DNA of 64,000 nucleotides, taken from positions 191,001 through 255,000 of the forward strand of contig CALZFC010000107.1 of assembly GCA_945643635.1 (NCBI GenBank), in the 5' to 3' direction. Source of the DNA: Allodiplogaster sudhausi. Its lineage: Eukaryota > Nematoda > Chromadorea > Rhabditida > Diplogasteridae. Shown here piece by piece: positions 11,346 to 22,399 of the stretch. Below the pieces are notes generated by a model. The model was not told the DNA's origin, made no database searches, and saw nothing but the letters and a program-made list of their open reading frames with translations. The first letter of the stretch is position 1. Each line of letters begins with the position of its first letter. A program made the translations under genes and the position numbers.

Positions 11346-12510
11346 TGCGACTCAAAAGAACCAGATGCCGTTAAAGAAACATATTAAACCAAGCAACGAA
11401 CGTTAAAAGCAATGTCGCTCTTAAGATCAGATAAACCGTTACTTTAGCCGTAGTTTAGAATTGGTGAAATATAAGAAATTTCACCTGTTTTCCGTTATTT
11501 CTAAATACCGAGCCCGAGTTTGGAAAGAACCTGGACCATGTTCCAACTGCTTTTTTTCCTCAGTTCCTTAAAACTCAGTTGATAAAATAACTAGTTAACT
11601 AAGTTGACTAATGTTGACTAAGCTAAACTTTGCAAAACTTTTTCTGATTATTAAAAACACTTCACTTTTGCCAAAAAAAAATTATTTTAAAATTTTTTTA
11701 TGGCTTTCAAAACACGCAATTCTTAACAGTTGACAGTCAACTAAGTTGACTTATAGTATAGTCACTTGAACTGCTGTAGCTCCCGCCGCGACTTTGTTCG
11801 TACTGTAGTCACTTGAAATGTTGGGGCTCCCGACGCAACTTTGTACGTACTGTAGTCACATTGGCGCAACAGCTCATTAAAACGACTCGTAGGCTTTGAC
11901 TAATGTTGACTAAATAAAGGTAACTAAACTTTGTTATTTTTCTGATAATTAAAAAGCACTTCACTTTTTCTTTTGAAAATTTTTTATGGCTTTCAAAGCA
12001 CGAAATTCTTAACAGTTGACTTTACTCAACTAAGTTGATTTAGTCAACTAAGTTGAATTTTTTATGTAAAATAAAACGCGCAAAACATGTTGGGAAAACA
12101 TTGAACACATGTGGGTTTGAACTCCTAAGTGTCGCCGCTCGACGTTGCCTAAGACGCCAGATCGGACGTGATCGCTACTTCACTTCGTGGAGGCGCCTCT
12201 CTCCCTACGCTCGCAGGCTCGGTGACGTGTTTACTTTCTCGCGAATCGCAGGCTCGGTGACACTCTCGACTGTCTACGCTCTCGACTTCTTCTGCGTCTC
12301 TTGCCTTTTCTGCTGTTGTCTGCGGCACAACGAATCTCGTAAATTTTCGCGCTTTCTCGCCACTCTCCACTCTCTCGCCCATGCTAAAAGTTCGGAAAGA
12401 CACTTCCACAGTTGACTCATAAAGGTAATAAAAGTTGAAAGTTAACTATCTTTTTCGTTTAATTCACAAATTCATGGTATATTGTTTCTATAACGCATGT
12501 TGTTTGCAGA
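11346..12510. other. Divergent promoter spacer WDR7/WDR4 with duplicated TTGAC-rich blocks
   Basis: Separates two divergently transcribed WD40 genes. A block of about 130 bp occurs twice in direct orientation, at 11604-11734 and 11896-12020. Each begins TTGACTAATGTTGACTAA and ends near TTCTTAACAGTTGAC. Between them lie two full and one partial copies of a unit of about 47 bp starting TAGTCACTTGAA (11757-11870). GTCAACTAAGTTGAC palindromes follow both blocks. From 12120 to 12410 the sequence is GC-richer, with CGCAGGCTCGGTGAC twice (about 12210 and 12247). It may hold the WDR4 5' UTR. Confidence 0.7.
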
Positions 12511-15161
12511 ATGGCGTTACTTGCGATTTCACAGGACTGCTTTGCACTCGGAGTGAGCCACAAGGTCTTCGTTTATCGTATCGACTCAGATTGTCTTCCC
12601 GCCTACTCTGACTTCCTCGATCTTTCACCACTCTCAGCATCTCTCCCTCTCACTAAGAATGTAGATGGAAGTGAGAAAAAGGAGCAGCTCCTCGCCCATC
12701 ATAACATCACCGTCGGTTTCTCTATATGTAATTATGTAATTATTGTTGTTTCATCACGTACATTTGGGGCTAATGGTAAGGTAAATCTGAATCCATCAGT
12801 ACAGGTGCTGTCGATAGCGTTTTTCCGGCAACGGAACTTGTCTGGCGGTGGCCACGAGTGCGAAGACTGTTCTTCTCTTTTCCCGTTCCGAGTCTTCCTT
12901 CACGTTTCTCAGGGGCTTCCGCATTCCCAAGACTCCGACGAAGATTATCTTCGATCCTTCCGATTCGAACCTCGTGGTTGCAGACAGAGCCGGCAGTGTG
13001 CGACTCTATTCCCTCTCGGCCGCTGGAGAGTCGCTGCCAGAGGAACACGAAGGTCTGTTCTTTTCGTCTCTTTCATTACGAACCCTTCCACTTTTGTACT
13101 GTTAATTTGGTACTATTTCGGCCTGACTACCCAAGATCGCAAAAATTTCGAAAAATAAAAATAAACTTTTTTGCTGAAACTTGCCCTGCGAGGAAAGAAA
13201 TCTCTAGTTCGTTTTTCTAGATTTCCTCATTTTCGGATGTTACGGTTGGTTTACGGTATGTAACAAATGTGCTCCAAATTGGTTAGAAACCACCGCGATG
13301 GTGGTTATTTGATCGTGGAAGCTGAATTTGAAGTTGTTTTGATAAGGTATCTGGGGTCGCCGATAACAAAAACGAGCAGTTCTTGAAGTACAAAAAAAAA
13401 ACGAGCGCACAAGCCCCTGAATTACTTCTCCCACTGCATGAGTGGCTCGCTCCCGAATTCGAAACTCGCAGTAGTAGGAATGCTAGAGGAGCTTTCGGCG
13501 AAAAAGCTCTTTTTAAGGCGCAACATGATTAAAAAAAGGGAAGTCCGAGACGGAACACCCACTCTGGTTTAGGGCCTTAATCAGGCACTACCCAATACAG
13601 TTTTTGATCAAAAATTTCGTTAGTAGTTTATTTTCAGCACTCAAAAGGCCATCCACTTTAAGAGGACCCTCGGCCCACCCTTTTTCCCTAAGGAGAGGGG
13701 GGGGGATGTGGAACTGTGTTCCATATGAGTTGCATTGGGTGCTGTGCTTCAGCTGCGTGTGCGCATGGTAGTTCAAGAACAACTCTCCTGTCATCGAAAA
13801 TTGTCACCGAACAAGACAAACCTCAAATTAAGCTTCCCCGCATCTAATTACCACCATCGAGGAGATCTCAAGCCAATTTAGAGCAAATCTGTCATTTACC
13901 GCAAACCTATCGTAATTATTGAAAATCGCGAAATCTAGCAAAACGAACTTCAGATTCAATTTCCTCGCACCATATAACTGCAACGCCTTTAGGCAAGTTT
14001 CTGCAAAAAAAATTTTTTTTTTGAAAATTTTGGTGTCTTATGGTAGTCAGGCCGAAATGGCACTGTTATTGTTTAAAATGCTTAGCTTAGCCACTCTTTT
14101 ATTTTCCAGATTCTGAGGAATATGGCTTCGAAGGAAAGCTAATGTGTCACGCAATATCAATGTTTCTGGATATGACATTCTCTCCTTGCGGGCGGTTTCT
14201 CTGTGTATCTGACCGAGATCAAAAGATAAGAATATACCGATATCCACAGGTGGAATGAGTTTCTCATTGCCATGAGTAGTGTAATTCATTGTTTCTTCGC
14301 AGACATTCGTTCTTGAAACCGTCTGTCTTGGTCATACGGAGTACGTGGAGAGCCTTGCTTGGGCGAATCATATTCTTCTTTCCTCAGGCGCTGCTATTTT
14401 TCACTTCATTCATTTGTATGATTTAGCATTGCGAAAGCACGCTGCTCCATGGTATAAGGGGGGATGTAGTGAAGTTTACTGTTTGAAGGAGGAGATGGAT
14501 TCGTCTTGGGTTGGAATGCTCTGACAGGAGAAAACGTTGTGCATTCATCAAGGGAATCTCCTCTCTCTTCCCTCTGCTCCTTCACGCAGGTTGGCCGATC
14601 TTTTCTAGCTTTGAGATAGTTTAAGCCTTTTATGTACTTAGAATCTTCTGAAATGGTCTGGAGTTGCAGGATGGGGAGGGAAGAGTTGCCGGCCTCTCAA
14701 AGGATAAGAGAAGCGTGTATGTGTTCTCCCTTAATGGTAAGGAGTTGCAGTGTCTGACCTCCTTTCCTGTCTCTGCTGAGCCTTTCGCCATCTCCGCTTC
14801 CTCGCACTCCGTTTTCAGTGTGTCCAGGCAAGGCAATTCAGTGGGAGGACGGCCTTCTTATTCCCAGTATTCATTCCACAGGAAATCCTTGGAAGTCTTC
14901 TCATTGTCTAAGAGAGAGATCAAAATGGTGGAAGTGGCTGAGGAAGTGGCCGAGCTGCTCGATGCCGCGAAGCCTGTGCTGGGAGATCTGACGAAGAAGA
15001 CTGCCTTTGACAACCTTGACCAGTACCACATTAATAAACTGGCGAAACTCAACAAGAAAGCAGAGAAGCGGAGGGCTGGGCGAGAGAAGTTGCATGCGGC
15101 GAAAAGAGTTGCCATGAAGAAACAGTCACCTTCTCCCGGGCCCCCACCTGAACTCCCTTAG
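12511..15161 (+). CDS. WDR4: WDR4/Trm82, non-catalytic subunit of tRNA (guanine-N7) methyltransferase
   Basis: Partner of METTL1/Trm8 that supports m7G46 formation in tRNA variable loops. Six exons join in frame: 12511-12711, 12818-13052, 14110-14249, 14303-14387, 14489-14589 and 14670-15161, for about 417 residues (human WDR4 is 412). WD40 landmarks are GTCLAVATSAKTVLLFSR, KIIFDPSDSNLVVADRAG, MFLDMTFSPCGRFLCVSDRD followed by QKIRIYRYPQ, CLGHTEYVESLAW and GGDGFVWGWNALTGENVV. The C-terminus is basic and helical and ends KKQSPSPGPPPELP, like the human tail. The fourth intron needs a GC donor (CAG|GC at 14388) to keep the SSGGDGFVW blade. A GT alternative at about 14415 would insert about 15 residues. 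Intron 2 (13053-14109) is filled by an inverted-repeat element. Confidence 0.9.
13115..14058. mobile_element. 944-bp inverted-repeat DNA element in WDR4 intron 2
   Basis: The left end ATTTCGGCCTGACTACC (13115) is perfectly inverted at the right end (14042-14058). Divergent but alignable similarity continues inward for about 270 bp per arm. It covers the GAAACTTGCC, GTTCGTTTT-CTAGATTTC and CGATGGTGGTTA blocks. Flanks are ggtact on the left and ggcact on the right, a possible imperfect 6-bp target duplication. No transposase frame was found in the 400-bp centre, so it is non-autonomous. The superfamily is not identified. Confidence 0.85.
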
Positions 15162-15451
15162 TCTTGTTATTTTTTATCAAGTTCAACCACCAAATTCGTT
15201 TTCTGAGTTGTTAATGCGTTGTTGTTGATTCTTTATCATTTTATGTGAAATTTTGTTACTCTAGGTTTTTTTATTTGTTGGTTTTTTGCTGCCTACAAAA
15301 AAATGAAGACGCGAAAATAGCTGTAATGTTTGTTGTGATGGATAACAGACTGAATGATCGCACTAGACGACCTCTTGGGACATGGCTGAGGATCAGGCAA
15401 CAGGTGGGGAGAGGCAGAGAAGGGGAGAAAGAAGAGAGAGGAACAGTTGGG
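15162..15451. other. Short spacer WDR4 to secreted-protein gene
   Basis: T-rich 3' flank of WDR4 followed by a short upstream region. The frame of the next gene stays open to about 15245 without a recognisable domain, so the 5' end of that gene is uncertain. Confidence 0.4.
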
Positions 15452-15942
15452 ATGGCGAGGGCAAGAGAAGGCTGGCCATGGCTCACTCTGCTGCTAGTCT
15501 TGTCTTCTGAAGCTGCATCTGCTCCTAATTGTGGAGGTGCCCGTCCGGGTGACTGTGACCCCGCAGCCTGCCAGGGGGGATGCGAGGCGAGGTATCTGAG
15601 GTGAGTGCACCCCTCCCCTTCCATCCACAATCTCATGCTTGCAGACTGCACGTGAGTGGGCTGGGCAGGGACCGCACAGTGAAGAGTTGCGTGTGCTGGT
15701 CGGAGAGGGAAGAATGTCCTCTGCTGGGGTCTTCCCTTGGCTGCCGCTCCTATTCTGCCCTGTCTCCCATTGCCCAGAGAATCATCCGTTCCTGGGGAAT
15801 GCCTCATCACTTCTCTCTCCTCTTCTTCAACGACAGAAAGAAGTTCGCTCTTTCCTTCTTTGCTTTCTCTCAATGCAATTTGTCTATTCACATTGCACTT
15901 TCTAAACCGTTGCTGCCAAGCTTTCTGTCTTCATTCTTCTGA
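15452..15942 (+). CDS. Predicted small secreted cysteine-rich protein, unrecognised
   Basis: Two exons, 15452-15600 and 15645-15942, join across a 44-bp intron (GTGAGT...TTGCAG) to encode 148 residues. The start was chosen because it yields a classic signal peptide (MARAREGWPWLTLLLVLSS, ending near EAASA). The mature N-terminus is cysteine-rich: NCGGARPGDCDPAACQGGC, then SCVCWSEREECPLLG and LGCRSY. The C-terminal half is hydrophobic and serine-rich with one further cysteine. Eleven cysteines are visible, which is odd if all are paired, so the 3' end may be mis-set or spliced onward. It lies on the same strand as WDR4, 290 bp downstream of its stop. No family recognised. Confidence 0.5.
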
Positions 15943-16029
15943 GTCTTGTCGCGTTTTTCAGTCTGTCATGTCAGGTTTGTTTCTACTGACGAGTCTTCTC
16001 TGTTTCTTTCCATCATTATTCCTTGTCCA

Positions 16030-16065
<36 letters not shown>

Positions 16066-16998
16066 TTCTCACTCTCGTTCTCTCTCACTCTCGTTCTCTC
16101 TCACTCTCTCTCTTCAGACACATGGAGCTGATGTTCGCAAACAGTCTTTTCTGTTGTCATGGCATGCCCCTCCCTGGACGTGCCCTCAGCCTTCTCTCGC
16201 ACTCTTCAGGATCTTCAGTCTCTTATCCGTATTATATTCCTCTAATCTTGATCGCATGTTTCCTAAAAGACTTCAATTAGTGATTTTCACTCGAAGAAAG
16301 AGTTGCCTGCCTGATCGTATAGATCATCGAAACTCTCAAGCTTTCCACAAATGCTCTCTTCTCCACCATTCACTTTTTCTTCTTCTTAATATCTCCGCTA
16401 TCCCTCTCACTCTCAGTTTCATCTCTCTGGCTGCACTCTTTCTCAGGCTCTCTCTCTTTCTCTCTCCCTCCCTCTCCCTCTTTCTTTCTCTCTCTCTATC
16501 TCTCGCTCTCTCTCTCTTACCCTAAGCACCTCTTCCCAGTGTGTAATCGTCAGTTAGGTGCCACACGCTTGGTGCTCTTTTCACTTGCTCTTTAATCACA
16601 ACAAATCTGTTGCTTTCTCCGCATCTCTGCCATCCAATTTATTTCCAAATTTAAAATGTACAGAGCTGCAGACATTTATGATTGCACTCTTTGTTCCGTA
16701 TTCATCAAACATATCTTTCTGATTCAACTTGAAACTATTTCCTTTTAATTCTAGTTCAGGCACTATGCTCTTAATAAAATGAACAATGATTACAAATGGA
16801 GTGCTAGAAAAAGGATCAAGGTGAAATAAATTAAATCCTCTAACAACGCCAAATTTGGATTCTAATCTCTCGCTGCATATCAATAGCTTAATGAAAATGC
16901 ACGTTCATTAGAACGACAAATAAACAGATCGAAAGGTTAAGCTGGATAAGCGTTACTTCGGTTGGGATTACAGAGAAGTTGGATATAATAACTATATA
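15943..16998. other. Spacer with CT tracts before the GAD 3' end
   Basis: Contains CT microsatellites at about 16029-16115 and 16446-16520. The Ser/Leu-rich frame spanning them is a repeat artefact. From 16560 to 16998 the sequence is AT-rich and should include the GAD 3' UTR. No gene seen. Confidence 0.5.
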
Positions 16999-18038
16999 TT
17001 ATGCGATGATCTCCCCGATCTGCGAGATTTCATGGATGAGGAAGTCGATGTCTTCTTTGTTGATGGCTTGATTAGAGAAAATCATGCGGAAGAAGTTGGG
17101 GCGATTCTTGTCTGGCTGATATCCAACCATCGTCGTTCCTTTCTCCATCATCTTTGCTTTTATCTTCGGTGCAATCTACAAAACGTTCTGGGCTATTGTT
17201 AAGCTCAATGCAGAAGATTCTTCCTCACAATAGCTTATCATTCCATTCTTTACGTTTTACATTACAATTCTTATTTATATACATATAGGCATTAGTCGTC
17301 CATCTTTTCGTAATTTAACCAATTACATGTATACATATGTACATGCAATTATATACATGGTGGGTCAACATTAATCACACGAAACGATAAAGGACTAATG
17401 CTCGTCACACTACAAATACCTTCTCAAGCCGGGCAGTTCTCTCTGCAGGATCCAGATGGCGAATCTTCGATGGAATGTACCAGAAACACACATTCAGGAA
17501 TTCCGGCTGCAATCATACATTTCTCCATTGAAAAGAACCACAGTCGAAGTTGGATATTTAGGGAAAAGCAGGTGATTCATAGAAGAGGATAATAGAGAGG
17601 GGGGGGGGGGAGAGGAGAGGGGAAAAAGAGGGCGAGGTGCGATTTAGAGGGTTAGAGAAAAAGGGAGGAGAGAGGGATGGAGAGGAAGAGGGGGGAAGTA
17701 GGTAGAGGGTTGACACAGGAAGCGTTTATACCCGAGGATTCACAATTTTTTTGGGGTGGAGGAGGGAGTCGGTAAGAAAGGGGAGGAGAGGGGGGGGACA
17801 GACCGGATCTATCACGAGCTGATATCCACTGGTCTGACGCAGTCTCTCAGTAAAGTAGTTTGTCATCTCGAAGAGATGCTTCATTTGCCGACGGAAGCCC
17901 TCCATGCCCTAAACATATTTGATTAGCTTATTTTCTTCAATCATTAAAATTCGGATAAGAAATGAATAATGAAAATGTGAGAGGAAGCAGAGAAAAGAGA
18001 GAAAGAAAGAGAGATAGAGAGACAAGAGAGAGAGAGGG

Positions 18039-18093
<55 letters not shown>

Positions 18094-18569
18094 GAAGCTT
18101 GAAGTGACCTTGGACTTCCACATGAGCCACAGCTTGAATACATCGTTATGCCTGCCGCATTGGATGGCTTTATCCCCCGTGTCATAACTCTCATCGTACG
18201 GTTTATCCTGCATTCAACATCATTTACATATGTGCTGTTTGCTTTGTAAGATTCTAGAGGAAGAGAAAAGAAAACCTGCATGAAGAGGTAGTCGGCCGAC
18301 ATTTGATTGCATTGGAATAGAATTCCCTGAATACATTGTAACGCTTACATTTGCTATGGATATAAGAAGAATGATATAAGGAATGATGATTGCGTACATC
18401 ACATCTCAGAAGACAGGCAGAGCACTGCAACAGGCAGCCCATCAGTTTGTGAGGATTCCACGTTACCGAGTTCGCTCGATCTATTCCGGCCAACTTGTAG
18501 CGGTGGCAGGGGGACAGCAACACTCCACCGCCCCATGCTGCCTGCACCGAAACTTGCTGTACTTCTCTC

Positions 18570-18601
<32 letters not shown>

Positions 18602-20705
18602 GCGCTCTCTCTCTCTCTCTTTCGCTCTCGCTCTCTCTCGCTCTCTCTCTCTCTCTCTCGCTCCCTCTCTCTCTCTCTCGCTCTCTCTCTCTCTCGCTCT
18701 CTCTCTCTCGCGCGCTCTCTCTCGCTTCCTCTCTCATGATCTGACATCAACGTGGAACCATATACGGTGTCTCTCGCAGATGTCTGCAATCTTCTCCAGT
18801 GGATCCCATGCTCCGTACACGGTGGTCCCGGCAGTGGCGGACACGAAGAATGGAACAAGACCTGTGAATACCCATTGTATTCTTCCCTCCCAGTCCCTCC
18901 TATCTCTCCATTGTCTCTCCCTTCTTTTCTCTCCTTCCCTCCCTCCCTCCTCTCTCTCTCCACTGTCTCTCCCATCTTTTCTCTCCCTTCCCTCCCTCCC
19001 TACTCTCTCTCCATTGTCTCTCCCTTCTTTTCTCTCTCTCCCTCCCTCCCTCCCTCCTCTCTCTCCATAGTCTCTCCCTTCTTTTCTCTCCTTCCCTCCC
19101 TCCCTCCTCTCTCTCTCCACTGTCTCTCCCATCTTTTCTCTCCCTTCCCTCCCTCCCTACTCTCTCTCCATTGTCTCTCCTTCTTCTCTCTCTCTCTCTC
19201 TCCCTCCCTCCCAGTCCCTCCTCTCTCTCCATTGTCTCTCCCTTCTTTTCTCTCTCTCCCTCCCTCCCTCCCTCCCTCCTCTCTCTCCATTGTCTCTCCC
19301 TTCTTTTCTCTCAGTTCCCTCCCTCCCTACTCTCTCTCCATTGTCTCTCCCTTCTCTTCTCTCTCTCCCTCCCTCCCTCCCTCCTCTCTCTCTCCACTGT
19401 CTCTCCCATCTTTTCTCTCCCTTCCCTCCCTCCCTACTCTCTCTCCATTGTCTCTCCCTTCTTTTCTCTCTCTCCCTCCCTCCCAGTCCCTCCTCTCTCT
19501 CCATTGTCTCTCCCTTCTTTTCTCTCCTTCCCTCCCTCCCTCCTCTCTATCTCCACTGTCTCTCCCGTCTTTTCTCTCCCTTCCCTCCCTCCCTCCTCTC
19601 TCTCCATTGTCTCTCCCTTCTTTTCTCTCCCTTCCCTCTTCTCTCTCCATTGTCTCTCCCGTTCTCTCCTCTCCTTACCATCTTTCTTGCATTGGATAAT
19701 CTTGGCCTCGAGTGCTTCGGGAATCATTCTCCCCGCAGAATCAACGGGGATGTTGAAGCAATTATCAGTGCCGATGCCTGTGACCGCTGCTGCACTTTTT
19801 ATGGAGTAATGGCTCTGTAAAGATAGAGAGAGAGAGAGATAGAGAGAGAGAGAGAACGAGAAAGAGAGAGAGAGAAAGAGTGGGGGAGAAAGTGGGAGAG
19901 AGATGACGAAAGAGAGAAAGAGAGAGAAAGAGTGGGGGACAAAGTGGGAGAGAGAAAGAGAAACAGGGAGAGAGGAGATGACGAAAGAGAGAGGGAGAAA
20001 GAGGGAAAGAGAGAACGAGAAAGAGAGATAGAGAAGTAGAGAGAAAGAGTGAACGAGAAAGAGAGAGAAAGAGCTGGAGAGAGAGAAAGAGAAAGAGAGA
20101 AGGGAAGGATATTGATAGAGAAAAAATAAAAGTAATAGACGACTAACGTCTTCGCTAGTGAACGCGCAAAGAGTCGGAACGTCGGCAACTCCGAGGTGCT
20201 TGGAGCGAGGGAAGAGCTGATGGCGAGCAGCCATCATAGCATAGAGATTCGCAATGGCCCCGCCTGACAAGTCATTCCCATTCAACTACAGAAGAATGCA
20301 AGTCAAAGCGATTAATCAATGAAAAGAGAATGAGACAATTTGTGTTCAGATGAATGGATGGGAAAGATGGAGGAATAAGTATGATACACATGATAGATCA
20401 GTAAAGAAGCAGGAATGAAGAGTGGCCGTGGATCCAACCGGGGGCGAAGATTCCGTCGGCCTTCTCGCAATCCCAGCCGATCGCTTCCCACAACTTCTTC
20501 ATCACTTCCTTCTCCATTAAGATAAAGACTGGTGCAATCTCGTAAGTGAACCTGAACACATCTTTCACTAACAAAATGCTATATTTTATGAAATACAATG
20601 GTATACAATTTGCCAAAGTTCTGACAACTAAACAGGGACATCAAGGAAAGAAGAAAAATGGTGAGAGAAGAGAGAGAGAGAGAGAGAGTCAGAGAGAGAG
20701 AGCGA

Positions 20706-20756
<51 letters not shown>

Positions 20757-21890
20757 GAAAGAGGAGAGAATATGGACTGAAAGAAGGTTGTTTAATAAAG
20801 AAGGAGAGAATTGCGGGTGAAAGAACGTCGAACATGTTGGTGTTGGCTGTGGCAGTGAGCCACTCGCCGGCGAGGGAAACAAGATCGAGACCACAGGAGA
20901 TCTGATTGTAGAAGCGGGGGTGGCCGGTGCGCACCCCCAGACGAAGCACTGCTGAGCACGCCTGCACAACTTTCTCTTTCTCTCTCTTTCTCCCTCTCTC
21001 TCTCTCTACCTCCACATGTCTCTCTCTCGCTGCCTTTCTCCCTACCTCTATCCCAATGACAAGTTTAACCTGAACAAGTTGTTGCAAGTTGTGCGGCTGA
21101 TCGGGAATGGAGAGATCAATGAGAGTGGCCATCTCCTCTGGATGGTGGAAGTCGAGAATCTTCGTATCTCGCTGACTTTGCTCGTGGAGGTATTCGAGGA
21201 GGACTTTGACGACCTTAGAGGAGGGCGATCACCGAAAAATTATGTAATATTGCAAATTGCCGCGTCCCTTTGCACTCTCATTCGTGCGTGCTATTTTCAC
21301 GCAGCGGGTTTGTGTGACCAGCGAAATAGCACGCGAGAATGAGAGTGAGGAATCACAGGGCAGACGCGGCAATTCGAATCTGCATTAAATATTTTTCGGT
21401 GATCGCCCTATTTTAAAGGAGGTATCCGAGGAATAATTAACCAAAGTTTTGTTTTATGTGGATAAGTTCATCTTGGCGTGAAAGATACATCCAGAAAGTT
21501 TGACCGAATTTCTTTCATCGCATTCAGAGCAATAGTAACGTGAAAACTGGCAGGTAGAGAACTAGCTACGGTTGGTCATAGCCGCCCTCCTCTTATCACA
21601 TGCTCTCTCGACGAGCGACAGGCAACTTTTTTTTACGCGCATTAAAATAGGTTCTCTAGCGCTACTGTATAATGATTCGCCATATACTTCCTTTAAGCGA
21701 TGAGTTCAGAAACAACGAATGGATTCTCACCATAGAGAGAATTTACAGAAAGCATTGTAACTAACCCGTCAGTAAAAATAATGTAGCAAACATAATTTTT
21801 TTTGAAAACCTGCTGGAGGAAGTGCTCAGTGTTGTCCCACCCATCTTGAGAATGCGGAATGAGATCTGGATAATAAAAAGCTTTCATTTC
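16999..21890 (-). CDS. unc-25: Glutamate decarboxylase (GABA synthesis)
   Basis: PLP enzyme converting glutamate to GABA in inhibitory neurons. Minus-strand landmarks from N to [13 protein letters not shown] (exon ending 21810), then exon 21213-21070 with [11 protein letters not shown], then [12 protein letters not shown] and [19 protein letters not shown]. They continue with [44 protein letters not shown], and the PLP-lysine motif [13 protein letters not shown] (about 18460). The C-terminal part has [28 protein letters not shown] and [19 protein letters not shown], with a stop at 17001-16999. All motifs match animal GAD67/UNC-25. The N-terminus upstream of 21890 is uncertain. A further exon near 22390 (MAKQLDELLYSG) may belong to it. 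Several introns are 0.5-1 kb of CT or GA repeats. Confidence 0.93.
17990..18091 (+). repeat. (GA)n microsatellite in GAD intron
   Basis: Almost pure GA on the plus strand, that is CT on the GAD sense strand, lying just after the donor of the exon ending in [10 protein letters not shown]. Confidence 0.85.
18563..18735 (+). repeat. (CT)n tract interspersed with CG steps in GAD intron
   Basis: CT run with regular CTCGCTCT and CGCGCT interruptions, about 170 bp. It is opposite in polarity to most intron repeats of minus-strand genes here. Confidence 0.85.
18890..19680 (+). repeat. CT-rich minisatellite in a GAD intron (about 14 units)
   Basis: Irregular tandem repeat with a unit of 50-60 bp, built from CTCTCTCCATTGTCTCTCCC followed by TTCTTTTCTCTC and a CCCTCCCTCC run. 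All frames stay open, producing spurious Leu/Ser/Pro proteins on one strand and Glu/Arg/Gly proteins on the other. It is bounded by the exons encoding [10 protein letters not shown] and [12 protein letters not shown]. Confidence 0.9.
19818..20110 (+). repeat. GA-rich tract in GAD intron
   Basis: About 290 bp of GAGA/GAAAGAG with interspersed TGGGGGAGAAAG units. It is pyrimidine-rich on the sense strand and leads into the exon that ends with the [13 protein letters not shown] block. Confidence 0.85.
21222..21409. mobile_element. 188-bp fold-back MITE abutting a GAD splice acceptor
   Basis: Ends AGGGCGATCACCGAAAAAT (21222) and its exact inverse (ending 21409). The interior is also largely self-complementary, for example CACTCTCATTCG against CGAGAATGAGAGTG and GTGCTATTTTC against GAAATAGCAC. 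No coding capacity. On the GAD sense strand its end lies only 6 bp from the acceptor AG at 21215-21214, so it supplies most of the 3' end of that intron. Confidence 0.93.
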
Positions 21891-21934
21891 AAGCCGTCAA
21901 TATACTTTCAAAGAAGAATGCTCATTCCAAATAA

Positions 21935-22165
21935 CTAGGGAGAGAGAGAGAGAGACAGAGAGATAGACAGAGAGAGATAGAGAGACCGACAGAGAGACAG
22001 AGAGAGAGAGAGACAGAGAGAGAGAGAGAGACAGAGAGAGAGAGAGATGGAGAGAGAGGCTGAGAGTGAGAGAAAGAGAGACATAGAGAGAGAGAGGCTG
22101 AGAGTGTGTGAGAGAGAGATAGAGAGAGAGAGGCTGAGAGTGAGAGAGAGAGAGAGACAAGAAGA
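21935..22165 (+). repeat. GA-rich microsatellite with GAGGCTGAGAGTG units
   Basis: GA/GACA/GATA-rich tract upstream of the first clear GAD exon. Three to four copies of a GAGAGGCTGAGAGTGAGAG unit lie at its right end. Confidence 0.8.
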
Positions 22166-22399
22166 TAGAGAATGAGAGATATGTGATGGATCTAATAAAG
22201 CCAATCTAGCCCTCCATCGCCTTCTCGAGCCAAATTTCCCCGTTGAGTTTTCTCTGTCTATTTTAACAGATGCTAAGAAGAAGTCGGAGTCTTTATCCCG
22301 TTTGAGAAATCGGCGCCCACATAAGAAGAAAGGTTCCCAGAACTCTAACCAGAGTAGAGAAGCTCATCCAGTTGCTTGGCCATGCTGAAATGAAAAGAA

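Noticed and set aside
12105..12140. tRNA-like B-box (GGGTTTGAACTCC)
   Set aside because: No matching A-box, acceptor stem or anticodon arm could be folded around it.
12053..12415. 120-residue plus-strand frame upstream of WDR4
   Set aside because: No ATG at its head, no domain, and it overlaps the repeated spacer; more likely promoter or 5' UTR.
18752..19820. Very long open frames of Leu/Ser/Pro on plus and Glu/Arg/Gly on minus
   Set aside because: They are translations of CT/GA repeat arrays, open in several frames at once, and lie inside a GAD intron.
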